64,000 bases of DNA, taken from CAZHYV01 sp964537055. GTDB taxonomy: Bacteria; Myxococcota_A; Polyangia; Palsa-1104; JAEUJZ01. The stretch is taken from the NCBI GenBank assembly GCA_964537055.1, contig CAZHYV010000008.1, forward strand, positions 120,666 to 184,665. Direction: 5' to 3'. How positions within the stretch are numbered: position 1 is the stretch's first letter; each line of letters opens with the position of its first letter. A program made the position numbers and the translations under genes. Below, one piece after another: positions 27,897 to 36,333 of this stretch. Below the pieces are notes generated by a model. It did not search any database. It was not told the origin of the DNA and saw only the letters and a list, made by a program, of their open reading frames with translations.

Positions 27897-28886
27897 ATGA
27901 ATCGATCAATCTATCAAGCAAGTGTGTTCCTCTGCTGTATCATTTTCAGCTTCTCTCCTTTGCTTAGTCAGGCAATCTCGGAGATCCAGCAGGCCCATGC
28001 TACAGTCCCAACTTCTCCACTTCCTCAAACCGAATCCTTCCAGGTCCCTTGGATTGGGCAAACATGTGACATCGTCACACAAACGACAGAGCCGCCCTTT
28101 GGATATTACGCGGCCTGGTACAAATCAGATCCACTAAATATCACATGCGTGATTCGTTTTTCTCCTCAGGGGAACCGAGTACTTACCATTACCTCAGACT
28201 CAGAGTGGGAACGTTCTAGCTTTCGAGATCCAAACTTAGTTCATAGAAAGACCAAAAAGAAGGATGCTTCAGGAACGTATCGTAATCTTGCCCAAATTTG
28301 GGATGCCAAATTCCAAACCTCCGTGGACTTAAAAGGCGCCAACGTTGGATGGGCTGTGGCTCCGATGACTGCTTGGTCAAACGATGGGAATCTGGTTGCC
28401 ATCACAGATAAAGAGGGTAGGGTCCGCGTGTTTGATCCACACACCGGAACGGAGACGATGAGGATCAAAGCCACCAAAGAAGCGGTTGTCTCGTTTTCCC
28501 CCAAAGGCCAGCTTCTTGCTTTGGCCAACTCGCAGGGGGCGGAGGTTTGGGACCTTACCGCAAAGAAGCGCTTACAGAGGGTGCGGTTAGGGCAGCCTGC
28601 ACAAGCATTGGCCTTTTCTCAAAAGGGGACGATGCTTGCCCTCACCTCAGGGAAGACCAAACCTAAGCTTTCTGTGGTCACGTTGGCCACGCAGGCACGT
28701 TGGGAGAGGCCTCTTTCTTGGCAAGCGCTGGATGTTGCCTTTTCTCCCGATGGCTTGCAGATTGCAACGGCGGGGAAACAGCCTTTTGGGCTTGAGGTTT
28801 GGGATGTCCCTCGCAAAACCCTTTTATTTCGTGATATGCTCTCTGGGGGGGAATCTCTCTATGAAGATGTAGGGAACCCTAAATGA
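27897..28886 (+). CDS. Secreted WD40-like beta-propeller, interrupted by TGA
   Basis: A 329-residue exported protein (signal at residues 5-25) with WD40/YVTN-like blades such as AWSNDGNLVAITDKEGRVRV, VSFSPKGQLLALANSQGAEV and VAFSPDGLQIATAG. The frame ends at TGA 28884-28886, but the same frame continues with blade sequence to 29129, so the stop falls inside the propeller. A tryptophan-to-stop change is the simplest reading. A probable secreted binding protein, partner unknown. Confidence 0.7.
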   Translation: MNRSIYQASVFLCCIIFSFSPLLSQAISEIQQAHATVPTSPLPQTESFQVPWIGQTCDIVTQTTEPPFGYYAAWYKSDPLNITCVIRFSPQGNRVLTITSDSEWERSSFRDPNLVHRKTKKKDASGTYRNLAQIWDAKFQTSVDLKGANVGWAVAPMTAWSNDGNLVAITDKEGRVRVFDPHTGTETMRIKATKEAVVSFSPKGQLLALANSQGAEVWDLTAKKRLQRVRLGQPAQALAFSQKGTMLALTSGKTKPKLSVVTLATQARWERPLSWQALDVAFSPDGLQIATAGKQPFGLEVWDVPRKTLLFRDMLSGGESLYEDVGNPK

Positions 28887-29129
28887 CCTTTTCACCGCGG
28901 GCTTTTGTTTAGTGAGGACGGGAAGCATCTGTTACTAACTTCAGGTATATACTTTGGCTCATTGCTGGTGTATGAGGTTGCCCAGAAAAAGCTACAGAAG
29001 ACCATTGTGATTCCCTCTGTGTTTTTCTCGTGGGATTGGATTCCTGCAAAACGTCAGCTCATCTTTGTGACAGACGAGGGAAAGGTCATCACCTCGAGCA
29101 TCAAAGAAATCATAACCTCTTCGCCCTAA
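28887..29129 (+). pseudogene. In-frame continuation of the WD40-like gene after TGA
   Basis: In the same reading frame as the gene above, the sequence after TGA gives PFHRGLLFSEDGKHLLLTSG and then VYEVAQKKLQKTIVIP and WDWIPAKRQLIFVTDEGKV, clearly further propeller blades. A TTG at 28905 could start it separately but no ribosome site is evident. Together the two parts would make about 410 residues. Confidence 0.65.
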
Positions 29130-29620
29130 GAGCGAGCACTGCCAAGGAATTCATCTCTCTTGAGCATGTTATATAAATATTTATATAGTATATTTCTCCC
29201 TTTTCAGACAAGTTTACGTCTAGGTGGCTCTTGTCTCACGAAAGACCGAGCGCCCGAGGTTTGCACAGCGTCACGCCTGGGCATTTAAGAATCATCATGC
29301 TACCTACCATTGACCTATCCGCTGCCACGCCTTAGGAATTTAGAGAAGCCGCTGCGGGTTGGATCTTCGGGCTTCTGGCTAGCTGCATGATGCACTGGGT
29401 TTCCTCGCCTAAGAGGGACTGGTCTGTGGCCGACTACCGTTGTTTATTGTTGATGACCTAAACCCGCGCTGATTCGGATCCCGTGCAAAAGACAATATCC
29501 TGTAGAAGACAAGAGAATCAAAGTAAGAGCAGGTCGTGAACATGAGTACATTATGCGTATATGTGTTGTAATTTCCTTAAAAATAATTTACCTATACTTC
29601 GCGGAGGTTATCGAAACATC
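29130..29620. other. Gap with an 18-bp palindrome and a coding-like remnant
   Basis: The perfect palindrome TATATAAATATTTATATA lies at 29170-29187. Between about 29337 and 29462 a plus-strand frame reads EFREAAAGWIFGLLASCMMH and WVSSPKRDWSVADYRCLL without a start, which may be a leftover of a degraded gene. Nothing else was recognised. Confidence 0.35.
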
Positions 29621-30280
29621 ATGAAGATCACAATGAAGAATGTAGGAAAAATCATAGGCGCATCACTTTATATTCTAGCTCTCTCTCATTGCTCAGGCCC
29701 CGGAGGGATAAGGGGGTTGCTTACAGCGGGAGAAGCTGCTACGGCAGACACAGCCGCAGAAGCAATCGCCGAAGACCCAAGAGGGGCTGGAGTTCGCGCC
29801 ATCTCTGGAGGGGTGGAACGGGAACTTAATCCAGGCGCCGCTGGATGGAGGGCTGCACTCACTCGAGCGGCTCGCGGAACAGGGAATACCGGTCCTACCA
29901 TTCGAAGCGCTGTTGAGCCTGACCCTGTGAATGAAGGCCCTTACAGTGAATCAGCGTTGGTGCCTGAAGGAGAGGCAAGACCTGAAGGAGAGCCAAACTC
30001 TGGACCGGCCCTTACCCCAGACCAAATTCTGGATCCCCCTCGTCGGTTAGAACCGGTCCGACCTGGAATTTATCCTGAATATAGAAGAAATGCGAGGGGG
30101 GCCCGAGTCGTACGTGGCGCCTATCGAACGAACTTTATTGATTTGACAGAAACTGCTCCAGGAACGTACACCCCAGCTCCTACATCTGAGAGAGCGCTGG
30201 AATCATCTGGGTCGCGCCATACCCAACACCCAGAACGTTTGATTGGTTCTGAAAATCTCAAAGACCCAGATGAACCCTAG
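29621..30280 (+). CDS. Lipoprotein, Pro/Glu/Ala-rich, unknown function
   Basis: I start at ATG 29621, which follows a GGAGG 13 bases upstream and yields a signal peptide MKITMKNVGKIIGASLYILA with lipobox LSHC; the longer frame from 29561 lacks these. The 219-residue product is low in hydrophobics, rich in Pro, Glu, Ala, Gly and Arg (VPEGEARPEGEPNSGPALTP), and probably disordered on the cell surface or in the periplasm. The next gene, 51 bases on, is an OmpA-like lipoprotein. Confidence 0.6.
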   Translation: MKITMKNVGKIIGASLYILALSHCSGPGGIRGLLTAGEAATADTAAEAIAEDPRGAGVRAISGGVERELNPGAAGWRAALTRAARGTGNTGPTIRSAVEPDPVNEGPYSESALVPEGEARPEGEPNSGPALTPDQILDPPRRLEPVRPGIYPEYRRNARGARVVRGAYRTNFIDLTETAPGTYTPAPTSERALESSGSRHTQHPERLIGSENLKDPDEP

Positions 30281-30331
30281 TTCATTTTTCCGAATATGTA
30301 GAAAAGGAAGCAGTTATTATAAAAGGACAAA

Positions 30332-30877
30332 ATGGGACATCAAGTGATGAATCAACCTTTTGTGGTTTTCTTGCTCCTGCTTTTTTTTGCATGCTCAGGA
30401 AACAATTCTCAGATCCAACAGAAGAAAGAGCCCCAAGCAGTGGCTAAAGTACGAGACGAGCAGCCTCGAACCGATCAACAGCCAATAGCGGAAGAGCCAA
30501 AGAAAGAACTTCCTAAACGTTATATCATGGTGGAAAAAGTCCCTGCTGAGCCACTACAGCCTATCAGCTATGTTGCCGGTGGTTCTGAGCTTAACGAAAC
30601 ATCATTTCCTCTATTAGAGGAAGTAAGCACCGTTTTAAAAAACCGTCCCACCATGAAAATTCGTATTGAGGTTCATACTTCTCGTGGAGGCAAAGAATCT
30701 AATAATGTAAAGCTTTCGAAAAAACGAGCAGAAGAAGTCTATGCATACCTTATTAGAAGCGGGGTTTCTGGGAACCAACTTACTTTTCAAGGATATGGTT
30801 CCTCCAAGCTTCTTCCTGGAAGCAAGCCTACATCATTAGCGAACAATCGAACCCTTTTTATTATCCTGTCCCAATAA
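30332..30877 (+). CDS. OmpA/Pal-like peptidoglycan-binding lipoprotein
   Basis: A 181-residue lipoprotein (FVVFLLLLFFAC) with a charged Gln/Glu/Lys-rich linker (about 27-65) and a C-terminal OmpA-like domain: SELNETSFPLLEEVSTVL, IRIEVHTSRGGKESNNVKLS, KRAEEVYAYLIRSGV, LTFQGYGSSKLL. The usual GHTD is replaced by VHTS but the later NxxLSxxRA pattern is present as NVKLSKKRA. It should tether the outer membrane to peptidoglycan. AAAGGA precedes the ATG; 30347 is a possible alternative start. Confidence 0.78.
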   Translation: MGHQVMNQPFVVFLLLLFFACSGNNSQIQQKKEPQAVAKVRDEQPRTDQQPIAEEPKKELPKRYIMVEKVPAEPLQPISYVAGGSELNETSFPLLEEVSTVLKNRPTMKIRIEVHTSRGGKESNNVKLSKKRAEEVYAYLIRSGVSGNQLTFQGYGSSKLLPGSKPTSLANNRTLFIILSQ

Positions 30878-30942
30878 AGAATTTGTACGTAACCATTCAT
30901 CAGTCTCATCACTAGGAAGCGATAAAGTCCCTGGGGAAAAAG

Positions 30943-32553
30943 CTAGAGCTTGCTACAGTCTACCGTTCGTAGCGGTAGCAATTCAGAAGGAAGGGGCAGC
31001 GTAAGATCTTGGAATTGCTCGCAGAGCACTTGATTCAGCGCACTCTCTTCCTCAGGAGACCATTTCCCTTTGCCTCCTTGAAGGGCGGTCCATAGAAAGG
31101 CAGCAGCACGGCCCGAAGGATAATCTCCTATTTCATCACAAAAAGGGGCTTGGTTTGCCGTTGGACTGTCAATCTCGGACAAACGTGCTCTTTTTAGCAG
31201 ATGGGCTACGCACTGCCACTTTGTTTTTGGATGTGCGGCATCTACTAAACAATCGAACCAAAGACTACTGTCGGTAGAATCGTAAAGCGCTGGTGCCAGC
31301 AGAACAGAGCCCTGCATTTCTGCCTTAAACCCGACACGAAAATGATCGACCGACCGAAGAAAATCATTAACAAAAAATGCATTTAACGGTTGCGTTGGAT
31401 GAGTGATTGCCCAGGCCTTGAGCTCTTGCGGAAGAAATTGCGCGGCTGGAATCATTCCAAAGATCTTTTCTTCCTCTCCTAATTGCAACGGCTGAGCTAG
31501 CAGCTGATGAACTGATCCTTGGGCCGAATTTTTGAGCTGAGTGACATCGACTCCCTCGGGTGATCGGAATGGTAGCTGCTCGGAAAGCTTTTCCTGACAA
31601 ATCGGAGATGGGACCTCCTTTGCGAGGGGGCAGGCCATAGTTAAGTTCGAAAAATATTCGGGTTGGCTCAACTTTTCTAACTCGACGATCTGCTGGTAGG
31701 TAGGACCTAACACATCGGTTAAAGAATTGCATTGATTCTTCGGAAAGAAAACCTGAAATTGCGGCCAAGGAATGCCATCTCGTAAGATACGATCCTTGAA
31801 TTTGATCAAATTCTCGCTTAATGATCGGACTTCTTGGGGGGTTAGTAGATTCTGCTCATTGCCGCGCAAGAGAGAATAGATGTAGCTGAGTTGCCAACCC
31901 ACGGCCTTATTCGTTCCTTCGTCACAAGATTTGTTTCCAGTCCCTAAGCAATCTTCGTGATGAGGATACTCTGAATGTCTGGCTTCATGAACTAAAATCG
32001 GTAGATAATCGATGGAGGCACGAGCGCTATAGACAAACGTGATACTATGACGCCGGGCTGTATAGTAGGCAAAGGCACTTTTGAGTCCGGTGGAAGGGTC
32101 CTTATCCAAGCGAAACACGTCCAATGCATTGAACACATACTCAAACAACACCTGGTTGAGGCTCTTTTCAGGGAAAAGCTCATGTTGTTTCCATAGATCT
32201 TCGGCAAACAGTTGGTGGATGGGTACTTGGCCGAACAGTGTGGCATTGAGGTCTGGCCATTCTGCAGGATACAAAGCGAGATGATACACCACGGTTAGAA
32301 TCTTTTCTTTCTCTTGCCCACTCGGATCGAGCTCTTCAAAACTCGAATCAAAATGGATTCGAGTCGCTAAAAAGTCATGACACACTCGAGACATTGGCGG
32401 TTTGGGGTCGGTTTTTTGCAGAGGAGAAGAGGGCAAGCAGGCCTTCGTCATCTCTTCCCAAGAAAGATCATGACGATTTCGACAAGAAAGGACTCCTAAT
32501 GAACTAAGGACAGCAAGAAGGAATAGCAACTGGTGGCGCATCATTCTCTCCAA
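30943..32553 (-). CDS. Putative HEXXH zinc-metallopeptidase-like lipoprotein
   Basis: A 536-residue protein with signal QLLFLLAVLSSLGVLSC (lipobox). In the first half it has LPILVHEARHSEYPHHEDCL: HEARH is an HEXXH zinc motif, and the downstream HHED supplies possible further ligands. Ten or more cysteines in the mature part (RVCHDF, MACPLA, DCLVDA, WQCVAH, FCDEIG) point to an oxidising compartment. The rest is helical and unassigned. A peptidase role rests on the motif alone. Confidence 0.55.
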   Translation of the reverse strand: MERMMRHQLLFLLAVLSSLGVLSCRNRHDLSWEEMTKACLPSSPLQKTDPKPPMSRVCHDFLATRIHFDSSFEELDPSGQEKEKILTVVYHLALYPAEWPDLNATLFGQVPIHQLFAEDLWKQHELFPEKSLNQVLFEYVFNALDVFRLDKDPSTGLKSAFAYYTARRHSITFVYSARASIDYLPILVHEARHSEYPHHEDCLGTGNKSCDEGTNKAVGWQLSYIYSLLRGNEQNLLTPQEVRSLSENLIKFKDRILRDGIPWPQFQVFFPKNQCNSLTDVLGPTYQQIVELEKLSQPEYFSNLTMACPLAKEVPSPICQEKLSEQLPFRSPEGVDVTQLKNSAQGSVHQLLAQPLQLGEEEKIFGMIPAAQFLPQELKAWAITHPTQPLNAFFVNDFLRSVDHFRVGFKAEMQGSVLLAPALYDSTDSSLWFDCLVDAAHPKTKWQCVAHLLKRARLSEIDSPTANQAPFCDEIGDYPSGRAAAFLWTALQGGKGKWSPEEESALNQVLCEQFQDLTLPLPSELLPLRTVDCSKL

Positions 32554-32739
32554 TCGCTAACGTTATAAAATTCGTGGAATTTTTGGTCAAGAGAAAATCA
32601 TTACATACAAGGGGAAGGAAGGGTATCGTTCAGGCAGTTCTTTCCAGCGAGCACCGGTTTTCAGAATCCAGAGAATCTTTTCGAGGAGTTGTCCTGTCTT
32701 TGAACGGTCAGCCTCGTCGGACTCCGCCCCTCTTTCCTA

Positions 32740-33435
32740 TCAATTCCAAAGCTTGGGGGAGAACGTTTTTGCGGATGGAACGTTTGTTTGTTGAATTTTA
32801 GGGGAGAGCTGATTTTTATCAATCCAAGAAGAGGTCCGGTGAAGAGGCGCTACCGAACCAACACCTATGGCAGGCAGAAAAGGGAGTAAGTAGAACCAAC
32901 CGCTCCTGTGCGCTACGGTGAGCAAAGAGATACCGATGAGAAGATAGAAGGTTGTTTTTGCAGATACCGGATGGGGAATGGCCCAAAAAAGAATTTTGCG
33001 GTGACTCCATACTCTGGCCATCAGTGTCATGGCAAACAAACCCATGGTCATCGAACCTAGATGAGCACTGGACAGGTGGAGTGTCCATCCGAGAAAGAGG
33101 GAAGTCGCTTCGCAGAGGATAACGGCAAGTATCATCCAGAGAATAAACCGCTTGCTCCCTAGTTGTTTTTCCGCTGGCGTACAATTGTACAGGCAAAACG
33201 AGTTGAGTAAAAGAATGGAGAAATCAGCGTGGAAGAAAGGATCAGTAAAAAGTTTCCACGGATTCTTCCAAAATACATCAGATTGTAAAGCAAAATAGGG
33301 GTAAAGAGGGTGTCCTAAAAGGGAGAAAACTTTCCCGGCGAGGAAAACCAATACAAAAAGAATCAGCAAAGTTCGAGTACCGATTGGGATGGAGAGGAGA
33401 AAGTTTTTTGTCTTTTGCCAGGCTTGAAAAACCAT
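32740..33435 (-). CDS. Rhomboid-like membrane protein lacking catalytic residues
   Basis: A 231-residue protein with six hydrophobic segments. The topology and marks WKLFTDPFFHADFSILLLNS, EKQLGSKRFILWM and SSAHLGSMTMGLFAMTLMAR follow the rhomboid pattern (helix 1, L1 loop, helix 4 with GxSG). At the expected GxSG it has GSMTMG, and no histidine appears at the usual helix 6 place, so a derlin/iRhom-like pseudoprotease is more likely. A soluble C-tail of about 35 residues follows. The assignment is by eye. Confidence 0.55.
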   Translation of the reverse strand: MVFQAWQKTKNFLLSIPIGTRTLLILFVLVFLAGKVFSLLGHPLYPYFALQSDVFWKNPWKLFTDPFFHADFSILLLNSFCLYNCTPAEKQLGSKRFILWMILAVILCEATSLFLGWTLHLSSAHLGSMTMGLFAMTLMARVWSHRKILFWAIPHPVSAKTTFYLLIGISLLTVAHRSGWFYLLPFLPAIGVGSVAPLHRTSSWIDKNQLSPKIQQTNVPSAKTFSPKLWN

Positions 33436-33722
33436 CCAATGACTCTAAGGAATGATGGTAGGAGATGTCTACCCCAATTTTCAAAGGATCGCTGAGTTAC
33501 ATGCAAAAAGCCATTTGCCTTGCCCAAAGGGCTGCAAACTCATAATGAATATATCTATATCTACAAAGAGGCTCATTCGGCCTGGTCTGACCTGGATTTC
33601 CCCTTATTCATTTAATAATTCTTGACGTGACACTTGCTTAAGATTACGAAATAACTTCTAAATCTCGAAAATGGTTCCCGTTTTCGGGATGGTCACCCCC
33701 TCATTCCGTCAAGGAGGAAATA

Positions 33723-34610
33723 ATGCGTTTCTCGTTAGCAATATTTTTTGTTCTATGTGCTGCTGGTGTACCTGCCTTTGCGCAGAGCGCCACGCCAACA
33801 AATTCAAACGTTTTAGTTACTTCGCTTCAGGGCAGAAAATCAACTGCCACCGACCCTACGAGCCAGCTAACCACTAGCTGTTCCTTCGTTCCCCGCATCA
33901 TTAAGGACTATTGCGATGGAAGATATGATTTTGAGGTGGATAGTTGTTTTGTTCCTGTCACTGACACGAGATTTGACTGGTATTTTCACAAAGAAGGAGC
34001 AGCAACGCTCATTCCCATGGGATCCACCTTCAATGTAAGAGGCATCAATTTTTCAGCTACGATTCCAACTGCGGGAAATTACCAGGTAGTTGTGGTTGTG
34101 ACGTTTACCGATTATGCGACTGGCCGGCTAGTAACGCTTAACCTCGCCTCGAGTTTTGTGAAGGTTATGCTCCCTCCTACCAGTCCTTACGGAGACACGA
34201 CCCCTCTTCTACGTTATTATAATAGTGATACTGGATATCATTTCTATAATTCCGATTGGTGTGAATTAGGCTCTGCTGGCAAAGGTTATCATTTTGAGAG
34301 TGTAGAAGGATATATTTACAAAAAATCGGCTTCAGGAAGGAGTCCGCTCCACCGATACGTTAAAGGAGCACGTCATTTTTATACAACCGACTGGGGTGAG
34401 CTGGGGCCGGGCAGATCAGGTTGGATATACGAGGGAATCACCGGATACCTCGACAAGAACCCACAATGGATCGATGTTCCCCTACATCGCATGTACAAAT
34501 CTCGCTCGGGAGACCATTTCTATACAACGTCCTCCGCTGAAGTGACAGGAGCAGCCGGTTACGGTTACTATTTAGAGAGCATAGAAGGTTATCTTCTTCC
34601 CCCAAAATAA
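33723..34610 (+). CDS. Secreted protein with three DUF5648-type repeats
   Basis: A 295-residue protein with a type I signal (ending GVPAFAQS), a beta-sandwich-like middle with a cysteine pair (TTSCSFVP, KDYCDGRYDF), and three C-terminal repeats of about 42 residues: LRYYNSDTGYHFYNSDWCEL, LHRYVKGARHFYTTDWGELG and LHRMYKSRSGDHFYTTSSAE, each ending in a GYG/GYH ... ESxEGY segment. This is the DUF5648 pattern found in secreted surface or wall-interacting proteins. AAGGAGGAA precedes ATG 33723. Confidence 0.75.
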   Translation: MRFSLAIFFVLCAAGVPAFAQSATPTNSNVLVTSLQGRKSTATDPTSQLTTSCSFVPRIIKDYCDGRYDFEVDSCFVPVTDTRFDWYFHKEGAATLIPMGSTFNVRGINFSATIPTAGNYQVVVVVTFTDYATGRLVTLNLASSFVKVMLPPTSPYGDTTPLLRYYNSDTGYHFYNSDWCELGSAGKGYHFESVEGYIYKKSASGRSPLHRYVKGARHFYTTDWGELGPGRSGWIYEGITGYLDKNPQWIDVPLHRMYKSRSGDHFYTTSSAEVTGAAGYGYYLESIEGYLLPPK

Positions 34611-34692
34611 GTAAGAGCAGGACAGTTTTCACGGTTGCACCGGAGAACCATTATCCTAACTAAGAAGTTGATATCCCCCTCTAAAAAGCAAC

Positions 34693-34875
34693 TCATTTTT
34701 CTTCTGGCACCAAGCACACGGCTCCGGCTTTAAACCCGGTTGCATGCCTAGGGAAATGTTTTCTTACGTTTGAATCAATAAGAAGAAGCTGCGGGTCCTC
34801 GGGGCCAGAAATTCTTCGATGGGCCCGAAAAAATGCCAAACGCCCAAGATACTTACCTGTTGCCAATGCCTGAGA
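34693..34875 (-). pseudogene. Start-less coding fragment
   Basis: A minus-strand frame of 60 codons reads GKYLGRLAFFRAHRRISGPE, then LLLIDSNVRKHFPRHATGFK and AGAVCLVPEEK before TGA. It has strongly protein-like composition but no start codon or upstream continuation. It looks like the preserved 3' end of a lost gene at the edge of the accessory region. Family not recognised. Confidence 0.35.
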
Positions 34876-35066
34876 TCACTGAATTATCAAATTTAAACTT
34901 TGATACAGTCCATGGGTGCCTTGCCTGTGAAGACCGTATCCAAAAAGTAGCATGCTTCGGGGATAGCAGCATTGCCCCTTTGACAAGCAGAGCATCCAAA
35001 TATTTTCGGCCAGAGCCTATTTGACCTCACGTAATTTTCCCTTGACAACCAGATCTTATCTGAAGT

Positions 35067-35386
35067 GTTCGGAAAGAAAGGAGGGTGCTAGCGCAGCCTC
35101 AATCGTTCCCTGAAGCTGTTTTTTGGCGATTTAGAGAAGAGTTGAGCAAAGTTTGTAAGCTCTGATGTGATAGAGAAAAAGGAAAACAGAAGACGGGATT
35201 CGAACCCGCAAGAGCTCGATTGGGAAGCGAGAAGCCTGAGACGGAAACGGTGGTTGAATCATTCCCTACGTAGTAAGGATGCTCGCTTTTTCAAGCACTT
35301 ACCCAGGGAACGATTGGCGGAAGGATATGTGCTTTGATGAACTCATTTTTTCTAAGAAAGAGCCTCGAAGGCCTGAACAGAAATGA
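35067..35386. repeat. Direct repeat copy A, containing a tRNA-Gly fragment
   Basis: About 320 bases, matched by copy B at 38189-38553. Shared parts include GGAGGGTGCTAGCGCAGCCT, GCTGTTTTTTGGCGAT, the tRNA-like segment, GCCTGAGACGGAAACGGTGG and a long tail to AACTCATTTTTTCT. Inside, AATCGTTCCCTG (35101-35112) and CAGGGAACGATT (35304-35315) form a perfect 12-bp inverted repeat bounding a 215-base core. Confidence 0.8.
35186..35231 (-). pseudogene. tRNA-Gly(CCC) 3'-half remnant
   Basis: On the minus strand: anticodon arm CTCGC-TTCCCAA-TCGAG (one mismatch), T arm with GGTTCGAATCC, then CTTCTGT as a 3' acceptor strand. The acceptor 5' strand and D arm are absent, so it cannot be a functional tRNA. 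Confidence 0.6.
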
Positions 35387-35419
35387 GAGCAAATGCCTGA
35401 AAGACTTGGGAGGGGTGAT

Positions 35420-35827
35420 TTACAGCATAGTTACAACAAAAGCTTTGGCGGTTAAAATGGAAATGCCCTGATAGGCTCCGATTTTTAATAAAGCTTTATC
35501 ACCACTTACGATGCATTCAGCCTTTCCTGCAAGGGCTGCACTAATAAATTTATCATCATCTGGGTCATCGCAAATTGGTTTGGGTAAAGGAGGGGAGAGC
35601 ACAAGGTCCGCGTACCTTTCCACCAGTTCAAGAATCTTGCCAATCCCTGAGAAGGCAGAAGTATACTTGGGGCTTAGTTCTTCAAGGACTCGATTGTATT
35701 CTTCCAAAATGTCTGGAGAAACGAAGAGCTGAAATTTTCGCTTTTGGAAGGCAAGAAGAATATCAAACGGCGGTCCCTTCCAAAAAATGCCAGAGATAAA
35801 GACGTTCGTATCAAAAATCACCCTCAT
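35420..35827 (-). CDS. PIN-domain toxin (VapC-like ribonuclease)
   Basis: A 135-residue PIN protein. The acidic residues are in place: D at FDTNVFISG (about 5-13), E in LEEYNRVLEEL, and D in CDDPDDDKFISAALAGKAEC, followed by IVSGDKALL. This belongs to the group of toxins annotated 'putative toxin-antitoxin system toxin component, PIN family', acting by RNA cleavage. Its start overlaps the stop of the AbrB-type antitoxin gene by 4 bases, the usual TA arrangement. Confidence 0.88.
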   Translation of the reverse strand: MRVIFDTNVFISGIFWKGPPFDILLAFQKRKFQLFVSPDILEEYNRVLEELSPKYTSAFSGIGKILELVERYADLVLSPPLPKPICDDPDDDKFISAALAGKAECIVSGDKALLKIGAYQGISILTAKAFVVTML

Positions 35828-36087
35828 TTCCTTCTTCTCACCTTTTTGATGGCGCTCACTAGGTCTGACTTCTTTAATTTGACCTTCTTTGCATACTCTT
35901 GGGCTTCCGCGAGCAAAGGCTTAAATTGCTCCATATCAAGAGGGGTAATCGCTTTCAGAATAACAACATCGTCTCTCCCCATGACCACAAACTCATCTCC
36001 TGTTTTTAAGCCTAAACCTTTCCGAATCGCTTCAGAGATGACGACTTGGCCTTTGGATGATAATTTTGTTGTTGCTAATATTGCCAT
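35824..36087 (-). CDS. AbrB/SpoVT-type antitoxin
   Basis: I start at ATG 36087 (GGAGGTCCT just upstream), giving 87 residues. The N-terminal 45 residues are a swapped-hairpin AbrB DNA-binding domain: TTKLSSKGQVVISEAIRKGL then GLKTGDEFVVMGRDDVVILK. A basic C-terminal helix (AQEYAKKVKLKKSDLVSAIK) should wrap the PIN toxin. A 36192 start would add 35 residues with no domain fit. The pair probably autoregulates. Confidence 0.87.
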   Translation of the reverse strand: MAILATTKLSSKGQVVISEAIRKGLGLKTGDEFVVMGRDDVVILKAITPLDMEQFKPLLAEAQEYAKKVKLKKSDLVSAIKKVRRRK

Positions 36088-36333
36088 AGGACCTCCATTC
36101 TTACTGGTAAGATTATCGTTCTTTTTTTTATATGAGCAAGATAAAATTGCGGTCTTCTTCTGAAGAGAAGGGTTTTTCTCCCCCCTTGCCATATAAATCC
36201 GAGTTCGGATATGTGGAGCTCTGCGCCAAGTGGGAGAGGTGTCAATCCTATTTACGCAGGGACGTGGGTGCTATGGAACAAATTAGGGTAGTCGTTGAAA
36301 GAAACTGCTCGTCACAGTTTTAGTGAAATTATC

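Noticed and set aside
34833..35024. 63-codon plus-strand ORF
   Set aside because: No ribosome site, and the better protein-like signal in this area is on the other strand.
35186..35231. Functional tRNA-Gly gene
   Set aside because: No acceptor 5' strand or D arm, and the anticodon stem has a mismatch.
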